Below, piece after piece: positions 42,501 through 50,968 of a DNA stretch of 64,000 bases (position 1 is the first letter of the stretch; each line of letters starts with the position of its first letter). The notes below the pieces were generated by a model. The model ran no database searches and was not told where the DNA came from. It saw nothing but the letters and a program-made list of their open reading frames with translations. Both the position numbers and the translations under genes were made by a program. This stretch comes from an uncultured Eubacterium sp. (GTDB taxonomy: Bacteria > Bacillota > Clostridia > Lachnospirales > Lachnospiraceae), in assembly GCA_910580075.1 (NCBI GenBank), contig CAJTVR010000009.1, positions 1-64,000 on the forward strand, written 5' to 3'.

Positions 42501-44114
42501 ATGAGATTATGTAAACAGGGGCTGGAAAATACAGATCAATGGGAGAAGGCTGGTTATAAACTTCCTCAGTATGACCGTATGGCAGTGGCTAAAGCCACAA
42601 AAGAAAATCCTTTCTGGATACATTTTGGAGCCGGAAATATTTTCCGGGCATTTCAGGCAAATGTAGTGCAGAACCTGCTCAATCAGGGTGAACTGGACAG
42701 GGGCCTGATCGCTGCAGAAGGGTTTGATTATGAAATTGTACAGAAAATGAACCGTCCGCATGATGATTATTCTATACTGGTAACTTTAAAAGCGGATGGC
42801 AGTATTGAAAAAACAGTGATCGGAAGCGTTGTGGAGTCCTGTATTTTAGATTCCGGGCAGACGGAAGAATACGGCCGGCTGAAAGAAATATTCTGTAAAG
42901 ATTCGCTTCAGATTGTATCATTTACCATTACTGAGAAAGGATACAGTCTTACTGATGGAAAAGGAGAGGTGCTGCCTGCAGTGAAAGAGGATTTTTCTTC
43001 CGGGCCGCAAAAACCGGTAAGCTATATCGGAAAGGTGGCTTCTCTTTTGTATACACGTTATCAGGCTGGAGAAAAGCCTGTGGCTATGGTCAGTATGGAT
43101 AACTGTTCACACAATGGGGATAAGCTATATGCAGCAGTCAGCGCATTTGCTGAAAAATGGATTGAAAATGGCTCTGCTGAAGCTGGATTTCTTAAATATA
43201 TAAATAATAAACAGAAAGTGTCTTTTCCATGGTCTATGATTGACAAGATTACGCCGCGTCCGGATGCTTCTGTGCAAGCAGTTTTAAAAGCAGACGGTGT
43301 GGAAGGGTTAGAGCCTGTTATTACATCTAAAAATACTTATGCGGCTCCATTTGTCAATGCAGAGGAATGTGAATATCTGGTTATTGAAGATGCATTTCCA
43401 AACGGACGTCCGGCGCTTGAAAAGGGCGGGCTGATGTTTACAGAGCGTGAAACAGTGGATAAAGTGGAGAAAATGAAAGTCTGCACATGTCTGAATCCGA
43501 TTCATACAGCGCTTGCAGTGTTTGGATGCCTGCTCGGATATCACAAAATTTCAGATGAAATGAAAGACACAGAGCTGAAAAAACTGGCGGAAACAGTTGG
43601 ATATGCGGAAGGTCTGCCGGTAGTGGTCAATCCGGGAGTGATAGATCCGAAAGAATTTATTGATACAGTTTTGAATATACGTGTGCCGAATCCTTTTATG
43701 CCGGATACGCCTCAGAGAATCGCTACCGATACTTCCCAGAAGCTGGCCATTCGTTTTGGTGAGACTATAAAGGCTTATCAGGCATCGGATGAACTGAATG
43801 CATCAGATTTAAAGATGATACCGCTTGTATTTGCCGGATGGCTCCGGTATCTGATGGCAGCTGATGATAATGGCATGGAATTTGAACTCAGCCCTGATCC
43901 GCTTTTGGATACAGTCTGTCCTTATGTGGCAGGATTCCGTCTTGGTGAACAGGCAGAGGTAGAAAGTGCCCTGAGGCCGGTTCTGGAAAATGACAAGATT
44001 TTTGGTGTGAATCTGTATGAGGCAGGGCTGGCAGATACCGTATGCGGATATTTTAAGGAACTGATCGCAGGAACAGGAGCAGTCCGGGAAGTACTGAAAA
44101 AATATCTGAAATAA
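42501..44114 (+). CDS. Mannitol dehydrogenase / fructuronate reductase family oxidoreductase
   Basis: A 537-residue long-chain polyol dehydrogenase that acts on a keto sugar or sugar acid with NAD(H). The N-terminal Rossmann motif is IHFGAGNIFRAFQ (about 33-45). The Lys-Asn-His catalytic pattern is seen as KVCTCLNPIH; the spacing between Lys and Asn is one residue longer than in classical mannitol dehydrogenase. MIDKITPRPD is also typical. Substrate could be fructuronate, mannonate or a polyol. The start follows ATGGAAGGAGAAAAGG. The stop codon is inside a duplicated segment. Confidence 0.88.
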   Translation: MRLCKQGLENTDQWEKAGYKLPQYDRMAVAKATKENPFWIHFGAGNIFRAFQANVVQNLLNQGELDRGLIAAEGFDYEIVQKMNRPHDDYSILVTLKADGSIEKTVIGSVVESCILDSGQTEEYGRLKEIFCKDSLQIVSFTITEKGYSLTDGKGEVLPAVKEDFSSGPQKPVSYIGKVASLLYTRYQAGEKPVAMVSMDNCSHNGDKLYAAVSAFAEKWIENGSAEAGFLKYINNKQKVSFPWSMIDKITPRPDASVQAVLKADGVEGLEPVITSKNTYAAPFVNAEECEYLVIEDAFPNGRPALEKGGLMFTERETVDKVEKMKVCTCLNPIHTALAVFGCLLGYHKISDEMKDTELKKLAETVGYAEGLPVVVNPGVIDPKEFIDTVLNIRVPNPFMPDTPQRIATDTSQKLAIRFGETIKAYQASDELNASDLKMIPLVFAGWLRYLMAADDNGMEFELSPDPLLDTVCPYVAGFRLGEQAEVESALRPVLENDKIFGVNLYEAGLADTVCGYFKELIAGTGAVREVLKKYLK

Positions 44115-44241
44115 AGTAATTTGTATTATAATATTCTTCAGGCCTGCAATGATCTGCCAGGAGAGGTAATGAAAAATATTTGAAATAAAGTAATTTGTAT
44201 TACAATATTCTTCAGGTTGACAATGATCTGCCGGGACAGTT
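44107..44241 (+). repeat. Direct repeat spanning the dehydrogenase stop codon
   Basis: A segment of about 57 bases beginning TGAAATAAAGTAATTTGTAT lies at 44107 and again at 44181. The first copy contains the gene's stop codon. In the second, CCTGCA has become TTGACA. Confidence 0.85.
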
Positions 44242-44245
44242 ATAA
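44216..44245 (+). promoter_or_regulatory. Promoter of the GntR gene inside the repeat
   Basis: TTGACA near 44217-44222, an 18-base spacer and TATAAT. The -35 exists only in the second repeat copy. Confidence 0.65.
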
Positions 44246-44257
44246 TATAACTTGCAT

Positions 44258-44424
44258 ACTAGTGCTCCATCCAGACAGAAATGAGAGTTTATTACAGCCT
44301 GATTCGTGTTACTGCTGGTTAAAATTTTTAGACAGTGGAGCTGCATTGCCGTCAAAATTCTGCCCTGCACTAACGCGAATCAGACAGCGGGAAATTCTCA
44401 TTTCTGTCTGGATGGAGCACTGGT
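44258..44424. repeat. Long palindromic element (MITE-like)
   Basis: Perfect 26-bp inverted arms at 44261-44286 and 44396-44421, and an inner near-perfect 13-bp pair (CTGATTCGTGTTA with TAACGCGAATCAG). Ends read ACTAGTGCTCC and GGAGCACTGGT. The rest partly pairs, so the whole can fold into one long hairpin. Confidence 0.85.
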
Positions 44425-44468
44425 TTATGGAAAATCCGGTATACGAGTAAAAGGTCGGGAGATAAAAA

Positions 44469-45155
44469 ATGAAAATAAGCGAACGCCAAGGAAGGGAAAT
44501 AGGAAGGGAATATGCTCTGCGTGTACTAAAAGAAAATATTGTAATGCTGGAATTAGAGCCTGGCAGCAGAATCAGTGAGAATGAACTGGCCCAGGAGCTG
44601 GGTGTGTCAAGAACACCTGTCCGGGAAGCGCTGATTGAGTTAAGCAAAGGAAAAATTGTTGAGGTTTACCCGCAGAAAGGCAGTTATGTTTCCCTGATTG
44701 ACTGGAAGCTGGTAGAGGAAGCGCAGTTTCTGCGTCTGACACTGGAACGGGCTGTAATCCGTCTGGCGTGCCAGGAACTGGAAGAAGATAAACTGCAGGG
44801 GCTCGAAAAAAATGTAAAACTTCAGCTGTTTTATCTGGAGAATAACGAAATTGCTGATTTGCTGCAGCTGGATAACCAGTTTCATAAAGAATTATTTAAT
44901 ATTACAGATAAATCTCACATTTACAGGCTCATGAGCAATATGAACCTGCATTTTGACCGTCTGAGGACTTTGCGCACAAAAGCAGTAGACCAGAGATATG
45001 TAATAGAAGACCATATGAATATTCTGGATGCTATCCGGATGAAGAATCCTGATCAGGGAGAGGAGGCAATCGTAAAACATCTGACCAGGCATGAAATTGA
45101 CAGGAATATTATACATAGAAAATATCCGCAGTATTTTAAAGAAATACTGTGTTAA
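44469..45155 (+). CDS. GntR-family regulator with FCD domain
   Basis: A 228-residue regulator of the FadR group. The winged helix lies at about 8-73 (LEPGSRISENELAQELGVSR, TPVREALIELSKGKIV). The C-terminal FCD domain is all-helical with the His/Asp ligand pattern (DNQFHKELF, EDHMNILDAI, HLTRHE), usually binding a metal and an organic acid. The start follows AAAGGTCGGGAG. It is probably the regulator of the transport operon that begins at 45527. Confidence 0.92.
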   Translation: MKISERQGREIGREYALRVLKENIVMLELEPGSRISENELAQELGVSRTPVREALIELSKGKIVEVYPQKGSYVSLIDWKLVEEAQFLRLTLERAVIRLACQELEEDKLQGLEKNVKLQLFYLENNEIADLLQLDNQFHKELFNITDKSHIYRLMSNMNLHFDRLRTLRTKAVDQRYVIEDHMNILDAIRMKNPDQGEEAIVKHLTRHEIDRNIIHRKYPQYFKEILC

Positions 45156-45203
45156 CAGTCCAAAAGTCGCCTGCCATGGAAAAATCAGGTGAAATTCATG
45201 AAT

Positions 45204-45258
45204 AAAAGACAGATACCAGACAGTCCGCTGCCAGCAGACGGTGCCGTCTGTCTTTTGT
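45204..45258 (+). terminator. Terminator after the GntR gene
   Basis: Outer stem AAAAGACAGA with TCTGTCTTTT around a GC-rich inner hairpin. Confidence 0.75.
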
Positions 45259-45446
45259 CAATGATCTGTTAACAGTTACAGAAGCATTTATATTGAAAAA
45301 CGGGGTATACTGATACAGGGCATCTGGTCCTGTATTTTTTTTGTTTAAAATGCAATAAAACAAGTACCTTTTTTATATGAAAAATAATTAAGGTTTATAT
45401 AAAATTAACAAAATTATTTATAAATAAATAACTTTTGCATAAAATA

Positions 45447-45489
45447 TTGACAAATACATACTTGTGAAGTAATATACTAATATACAAGT
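45447..45489 (+). promoter_or_regulatory. Promoter and probable operator of the ABC transporter operon
   Basis: TTGACA at 45447-45452, a 17-base spacer, and TAATAT at 45470-45475. An inverted repeat, ACTTGT at 45460 and ACAAGT at 45484, spans the -10, a good place for the GntR regulator. The rest of 45156-45526 holds no gene. Confidence 0.65.
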
Positions 45490-45526
45490 TAAGAAATTAT
45501 ATTTCAAACAAAAGGAGGAAAAAAAT

Positions 45527-46678
45527 ATGAAGAGAAACAAGGTACTTGCATTACTGCTTTCAGCTGCAATGGTGTTTGGAATGACAGGCTGTGGAAATTC
45601 CGGGACTGATGATAAAACAGGAAATACAAATTCTGGAAATGAACAGCAGGAAGATAATTCTGGAACTGGTACAGGAGATTCGCAGGAAGGTGTTCAGGAT
45701 TCTGAAAATAAAGATGATGATAAGAAAGACAGCAGTTCAGGAGCTGGATATAAAATAGGGCTGACGAACAGTTTTAACGGAAATTCTTACCGTCAGCAGA
45801 TGGAAGCATATGCCCAGGAAGCTGCAGATGAACTGAAGGCAGCAGGAGAGATATCTGAGTTTACAATTGTAGAAGCAAACAACGACGCTTCCAAACAGGT
45901 ACAGCAGATTCAGAACTTTGTTCTGGAAGGCATGGATGCAATTATTATTGACCCGATTTCTGCGACTGCCCTGACCGGGGCGATTCAGGAAGCGACAAGC
46001 GCTGGCATTCCATGTATTATTATTAATGACGGGCCGGTGGAATCTGACGAGGAGCTGTGTTACCAGATTAATTTTGATACCATTGATCAGATGATGACTC
46101 TGACTGAATATGTCTGCGAAGCAATTGGCGGAAAAGGTACTATTATCGAACTGAGAGGAACTGCAGGGGCAGAATTTGACAACATTGCACATGAAGGCGT
46201 ATTAAAAGCGCTGGAAAAATATCCTGATATCAAGGTGGCAGCTGAAGTATATACAGACTGGACAGGTTCAAAAGCACAGTCAGAGCTGGCTTCGGTACTT
46301 CCTACACTGGATAAAGTGGACGGCATTGTGACCCAGGGAGGAGATTCCTATGCAGCAGTCCAGGCATTTGAAGCAGCAAATATGGAGCTTCCGGTTATTG
46401 GCGGAGACAATCGCGGATATTTCCTGAAATGGTGGGCAAATGAAGCTCCGGAAGGATATGATACACTTTCTGTATCTTCGAATCCGTGGGATGGAGCGAC
46501 CGGAGTATATGTAGCATGTGATATCTTAAGCGGTGAATATGATATTCCGAATGAAATGATACATCCGTTTGCAGTCGTAGAAAAAGATCAGGTTCAGGAA
46601 TACAAGGACATGGACGACGAAGCGATTGGCACACCGACCTTTGACCGTGAGTGGGTAAGGGAGAACTTATATAAATAG
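45527..46678 (+). CDS. Sugar ABC transporter substrate-binding lipoprotein
   Basis: A 383-residue lipoprotein of the ribose/galactose-binding family (Peripla_BP_4). The signal peptide ends in a lipobox, GMTGC, with Cys 22. An Asp/Gly/Asn/Ser-rich linker follows to about 70, then the two-lobe binding domain (YKIGLTNSFNGNSYRQQ, QIQNFVLEGMDAIIIDP, VEVITQGGDSY-like segment). It captures a sugar outside the cell and passes it to the permeases. The ligand is unknown. It starts after AAAGGAGGAAAAAA. Confidence 0.9.
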   Translation: MKRNKVLALLLSAAMVFGMTGCGNSGTDDKTGNTNSGNEQQEDNSGTGTGDSQEGVQDSENKDDDKKDSSSGAGYKIGLTNSFNGNSYRQQMEAYAQEAADELKAAGEISEFTIVEANNDASKQVQQIQNFVLEGMDAIIIDPISATALTGAIQEATSAGIPCIIINDGPVESDEELCYQINFDTIDQMMTLTEYVCEAIGGKGTIIELRGTAGAEFDNIAHEGVLKALEKYPDIKVAAEVYTDWTGSKAQSELASVLPTLDKVDGIVTQGGDSYAAVQAFEAANMELPVIGGDNRGYFLKWWANEAPEGYDTLSVSSNPWDGATGVYVACDILSGEYDIPNEMIHPFAVVEKDQVQEYKDMDDEAIGTPTFDREWVRENLYK

Positions 46679-46726
46679 CATGCGGGGAGAGTGCTCTGCA
46701 GCAAAACGGGTAAATGGATAAGACTG

Positions 46727-46797
46727 ACAGTTACTGTCCGCTAGGAAGAGTGTCACGGGAGTGCAGATTGTGTAAATCCGGGGCGGACAGCAGCTGT
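46727..46797 (+). other. Intra-operon RNA hairpin
   Basis: A stem of CTGTCCGC with GCGGACAG, extended by ACAG with CTGT, encloses about 41 bases between the binding-protein gene and the cyclase gene. No T run follows, so it is more likely a processing or stability element than a terminator. Confidence 0.6.
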
Positions 46798-46816
46798 ATA
46801 GCAGGAGGAAAACATT

Positions 46817-47542
46817 ATGGATGGAAAGGTCATATCTTTTATGCAGCAGGCAATGGATGCAGCAGAAATAATTGATTTAAGCTATACGCTAGAGCCGGGA
46901 ATGCCGGTCTGGCCGACACATGCAAGGTTTGGAGCAATTGTATTTGAAAGCTATGATGATGGAGAAATTTCCATGCACAGGCAGCTGAGTTTTGGCGAAC
47001 ATACAGGAACACATCTGGATGCGCCGAAGCATTTTTTTAAAGAAGGCTGTTCTATAGAGGAAGTTGACGTAAAGTCGGTAATCGGCAGAGGTGTCAGGGT
47101 TGATGCGGCGTTTTTAAAACCGTGTGAGGCTTATACACTGGAAATGCTTAAGGAGCATGAAAAGCGTCATGGAGAAATCAGACAGGGAGACATTGTCATG
47201 TTTCGGTTTGGATGGGAAGACCGTTACGGACTGGGAAAGGATGCCACAGAATTTCTAAAGGACTGGCCGGGACTTGGAGGAGACGCGGCGCAGTACCTGT
47301 TAAATAAGAAAGTATCGTGCGCCGGTACGGATGCACTGGCCTTAGACCCTTTTGGAAGCGTGGATTTTCCGTGTCATAAAATTCTGCTCGGAGCTGGCAT
47401 TCCGATTCTTGAAAATCTGATGAATCTGCATAAACTTCCTGTTTTTACTTATGTAATTGGACTGGCTGATAAGGTAAAGGACGGTTCCGGCTTTCCGGTC
47501 CGGGTAATTGCGCTGACTGAAAAAGAAGAGAAAGGAGGCTGA
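46817..47542 (+). CDS. Cyclase-family metal-dependent hydrolase
   Basis: A 241-residue member of the cyclase family (kynurenine formamidase and isatin hydrolase are relatives). The metal motif HxGTHxDxPxH is seen as HTGTHLDAPKH, with H62, H66, D68 and H72. Family enzymes hydrolyse amides, lactams or lactones using Mn2+ or Zn2+. In this sugar operon it may open a lactone or similar ring, but that is inference. The start follows GCAGGAGGAAAACATT. Confidence 0.85.
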   Translation: MDGKVISFMQQAMDAAEIIDLSYTLEPGMPVWPTHARFGAIVFESYDDGEISMHRQLSFGEHTGTHLDAPKHFFKEGCSIEEVDVKSVIGRGVRVDAAFLKPCEAYTLEMLKEHEKRHGEIRQGDIVMFRFGWEDRYGLGKDATEFLKDWPGLGGDAAQYLLNKKVSCAGTDALALDPFGSVDFPCHKILLGAGIPILENLMNLHKLPVFTYVIGLADKVKDGSGFPVRVIALTEKEEKGG

Positions 47543-47547
47543 AGGAA

Positions 47548-49998
47548 GTGAAAAGACAAGAAAACCAGTCTCCTTACATAGAGCTTTGTGAGATTGATAA
47601 ATTTTTTGGAATAACGAAAGCGCTTCAAAAGATTAATTTTCAGATTTATGCGGGAGAAGTCATCGGTCTGGCAGGGCCGAACGGGGCTGGCAAATCTACG
47701 ATGATGAAAGTATTAACAGGAGTGCTTGCGCCGACTGCCGGCAGAATTATGATTCATGGTAAACAGTCTGAAAAGTATACGACAAAAGAATCGAAAGAGG
47801 CAGGGATTGCCTGTGCGTATCAGGATCTGTCTCTTTGTACGAATTTAAGCGTATATGAGAATTTTGCAATGCTGAATGCGGACCATGGATTTTTCTCAAA
47901 ACCAGGCTGGCGCAGGAGTGCAAAAAAAGAGACAGAAAATCTGCTGGAACAGTATTTTCCGGGAAACTGTATTGATGTCATGAAATCTGTGGAACATCTG
48001 ACGCTGGCAGAGCGCCAGATTGTGGAAATCTGCAAGACACTGATGACAGAAAATCTGAAAGTTCTTATTCTGGACGAGCCGACTTCTGCATTGTCTACAG
48101 ATAAGGCAGAACAGCTGCATAAAGTGGTGGCGCAGCTGAGCAGCCAGGGCGTTGCAGTCATTTATATTTCTCATAAACTGGATGAAATTCTAAAAATAAC
48201 AGACCGCATCGTACTGATGAGAAACGGAATGAATGCGGGAGAATGTGATTCCGGGTCAATTTCAGCAGATGAACTGGTGGAAATGCTCGGAGGTGCAGGC
48301 GGAAATAACGAACGGGTACAGGAGAAAAAGACAAAAGTTTCAGAAAGCGGTACAGCTGTCAGGGTGACAGATTATACAGGCAGTGGGCTTTACAATATCC
48401 ATATGCATGTTAACAGGGGAGAGATTGTGGGCATATCCGGTCTGGCTGGTTCCGGGCAGACAGAACTTTTAAACCTGTTATTTCAGTCTGGAAAATACAG
48501 AGGAAAAGAGAAGAACGGTATTTTACTAAATGCATCAGTTTCGTATGTCAGCGGGGACAGGACATCGGAAGGTGTATTTCATCTATGGGATATTTTTAAT
48601 AATACAATTATCGGAAATCTGGATCAGGTTAAAAAAGGGCTTTTTCTCGACCAGAAAAAGTCAGAAGAACTGGCACAGACCTGGTATGACAAATTAAAAT
48701 TCAAGGCAGAGGGGATTCACAGCCCGATTATGTCACTGAGCGGAGGCAACCAGCAGAAGGCGCTGATTGCGAGAGGAATTGCTTCCGGTGCAGAGATGAT
48801 TATTTTAAATGACCCGACTGCCGGCGTTGATATCGAGACAAAACAGGAGATTTACAGGCTTTTAGACGAAGCAAAGCAGGAAGGCAAAGCTGTTATTTTG
48901 TACTCTACAGAGGATGCGGAGATTGAGATCTGTGACCGGGCGTATATTATGCGGGAAGGCGAAATTACGCAGGAACTGAAAAAAGAGGATATTTCGGTAT
49001 CTAATATTGTAAAGGCTTCGTTTAAAGAAGCAAAACACAAAAAAGCAGCTGAAGATAAAAAAGACGGGATTGTGCATCAGATGCTGAGTTCGCGTGTGCT
49101 TCTTCCGGTTGCTGCAATGGTAATTATGATTCTGGCAAATGGGTTTATGAATCCGAGAATCTTATCTTATATGGGGATGCGCATGCTTGTGTCTTCTGCA
49201 GTTCCGCTTGTCTTTGCAGCACTCGGACAGATGTTTATCGTTGCTGCGGGAGACGTGGATATGGGAAACGGTTATTCAATTGCACTGGTTAATGTGATTG
49301 TGGGAATCGTGCTGACGGGAAATCCTATGGCAGGCATCATAGGAATTGCGCTGTTTATTATGGCATATGCAATGATGGGGGCTCTGATTCATGTGCGGAA
49401 TATTCCGGCAATTGTTGTGACATTAGGCGCACAGTTTGTATGGTGGGGGATTGCGCTGGTAATAGCACCTTCTCCGGGAGGCTCCTGTCCGCAGTGGCTG
49501 CTTTCTGTATATAAATTTGAGTTTCCGTTTGTTCCAATGCCGGTTGTCATATGTATTATTGCAGGTACTGTATGCTGGTGGATTCTTTTTCGTGCAAAGT
49601 ATGGAATGGTGCTGCGGGGAATCGGAAATAATGCCGCTGCTGTCGAGCGTTCGGGCTGGTCTTACCTTCAGGCAAAGATGATAAATTATGCACTGTCCGG
49701 CCTGATGGCGGTATTTGCAGGCATGTCATATACGGCAGTCTGTATGGGAGCAGATGCCAACTCATCGGTTTCTTACTGTATGCTTTCGATAGCGACTGTG
49801 ATCCTGGGCGGATGTGAAATGGCAGGGGGGATTGTGACTCCGGCAGGCGTAGTATGCGGAGGCATTGCGATGTCATTTATCACAAGCCTTCTGACTTCTT
49901 TCCGGGTAGATTCTAACTATCAGACAGCGGTGACAGGAATGATTCTGATTGTAGTACTTGCAGTCAAACTGATTACTCATAAGAAGGAGGGCAGATAA
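47548..49998 (+). CDS. Fused sugar ABC transporter ATPase-permease
   Basis: An unusual 816-residue fusion. NBD1 (about 10-245) has Walker A GPNGAGKST (43-51), signature LTLAERQ and Walker B VLILDEPTSAL. NBD2 (about 255-495) has a degenerate Walker A, GLAGSGQTEL, signature SLSGGNQQK, and Walker B read as IILNDPT: the usual Asp-Glu pair is N421-D422. From about 510 a RbsC-type permease follows, with about eight membrane helices. In most genomes these are separate genes (RbsA and RbsC). GTG 47548 follows GAAAGGAGGCTGAAGG. One base separates it from the next permease gene. Confidence 0.9.
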   Translation: MKRQENQSPYIELCEIDKFFGITKALQKINFQIYAGEVIGLAGPNGAGKSTMMKVLTGVLAPTAGRIMIHGKQSEKYTTKESKEAGIACAYQDLSLCTNLSVYENFAMLNADHGFFSKPGWRRSAKKETENLLEQYFPGNCIDVMKSVEHLTLAERQIVEICKTLMTENLKVLILDEPTSALSTDKAEQLHKVVAQLSSQGVAVIYISHKLDEILKITDRIVLMRNGMNAGECDSGSISADELVEMLGGAGGNNERVQEKKTKVSESGTAVRVTDYTGSGLYNIHMHVNRGEIVGISGLAGSGQTELLNLLFQSGKYRGKEKNGILLNASVSYVSGDRTSEGVFHLWDIFNNTIIGNLDQVKKGLFLDQKKSEELAQTWYDKLKFKAEGIHSPIMSLSGGNQQKALIARGIASGAEMIILNDPTAGVDIETKQEIYRLLDEAKQEGKAVILYSTEDAEIEICDRAYIMREGEITQELKKEDISVSNIVKASFKEAKHKKAAEDKKDGIVHQMLSSRVLLPVAAMVIMILANGFMNPRILSYMGMRMLVSSAVPLVFAALGQMFIVAAGDVDMGNGYSIALVNVIVGIVLTGNPMAGIIGIALFIMAYAMMGALIHVRNIPAIVVTLGAQFVWWGIALVIAPSPGGSCPQWLLSVYKFEFPFVPMPVVICIIAGTVCWWILFRAKYGMVLRGIGNNAAAVERSGWSYLQAKMINYALSGLMAVFAGMSYTAVCMGADANSSVSYCMLSIATVILGGCEMAGGIVTPAGVVCGGIAMSFITSLLTSFRVDSNYQTAVTGMILIVVLAVKLITHKKEGR

Positions 49999-49999
49999 A

Positions 50000-50932
50000 A
50001 TGAAAAAAATAATACAAAAACATGCGTTTATATGGCCCCTTCTTGGATCTGTTATTTTGTGGATAGCAATTTCAGCGGTATCTGGCAGGTTCAGCATGGC
50101 TATGCTGTTTTCAAGTGCAAAGCTGTGTTCGTTTGCTCTGCTGCTGGCTCTGGGGCAGATGGTTGTGGTAACAAGCGGAGAGGGTGCGATCGATTTGTCG
50201 CAGCAGTATATTCTGACACTGGCAGCTTACATTTCGTGTGACCTGATGCAGTATAACGTAGTATTTGGAGTTGTGGCAGCAGTAGCAGCAGGTGCTTTGT
50301 GCGGGCTGGTCAACGGGCTGGTTAATATTTATCTGAAAGTACCTGCTATGATCACGACGCTTGCAACCGGGTATATTATTTTTACTATTGTACTTGTACT
50401 TGCTCCGGGAATGAAGACACTGCCTGACCCGGGACTGGTAAAATTTATAAATCTTAATGCAGGAGGCTTTTCCATGCTGACAGTCATCTGCATTGCGGCA
50501 GCAGTGGTGCTGGCTCTTGTACTGTATAAGACGAAATACGGCAGACAGCTGCATGCGGTCGGACAGAAACGCCTGGCTGCCCGGTATGCCGGAATTAATG
50601 TAAATAAAGTAGTAATCACTGCATTTACAATTGGCGGTGCGCTGTGCGGACTGTCAGGAACACTGTGCGGGGCATTTAACGGCGGTGCGTTCCAGGATAT
50701 GGGAACTACCTATTTTCTTCCTTCCATTGCAGCAGCTTTTGTAGGAGGGACAGCTGCATCGGGCGGTAAGTCGAATGTTGCCGGGGTGTGCATAGGTGCT
50801 CTGATGATGTATTTATTAACGACATTTTTGAATGCAGCGAGTCTTTCTGTCGGCATGCAGAGACTGATACAGGGTGCGGTGCTTGTGCTGATTTTGGTAG
50901 CGTCGGTTACCAGTGATGCAAAAAAGAGCTGA
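50000..50932 (+). CDS. Sugar ABC transporter permease, RbsC-type
   Basis: A 310-residue permease of the ribose/xylose transporter family, with eight to ten hydrophobic helices. LALGQMVVVTSGEGAIDLSQ and GNIAATFVGGTAASGGK-like segments are family features. It would form a heterodimer with the permease half of the fused protein. It starts right after the fusion, using AAGGAGGGCAG within the end of that gene. Confidence 0.92.
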   Translation: MKKIIQKHAFIWPLLGSVILWIAISAVSGRFSMAMLFSSAKLCSFALLLALGQMVVVTSGEGAIDLSQQYILTLAAYISCDLMQYNVVFGVVAAVAAGALCGLVNGLVNIYLKVPAMITTLATGYIIFTIVLVLAPGMKTLPDPGLVKFINLNAGGFSMLTVICIAAAVVLALVLYKTKYGRQLHAVGQKRLAARYAGINVNKVVITAFTIGGALCGLSGTLCGAFNGGAFQDMGTTYFLPSIAAAFVGGTAASGGKSNVAGVCIGALMMYLLTTFLNAASLSVGMQRLIQGAVLVLILVASVTSDAKKS

Positions 50933-50968
50933 TAATGTTTACTTTATATAAATAGGAGATTAAGACTT

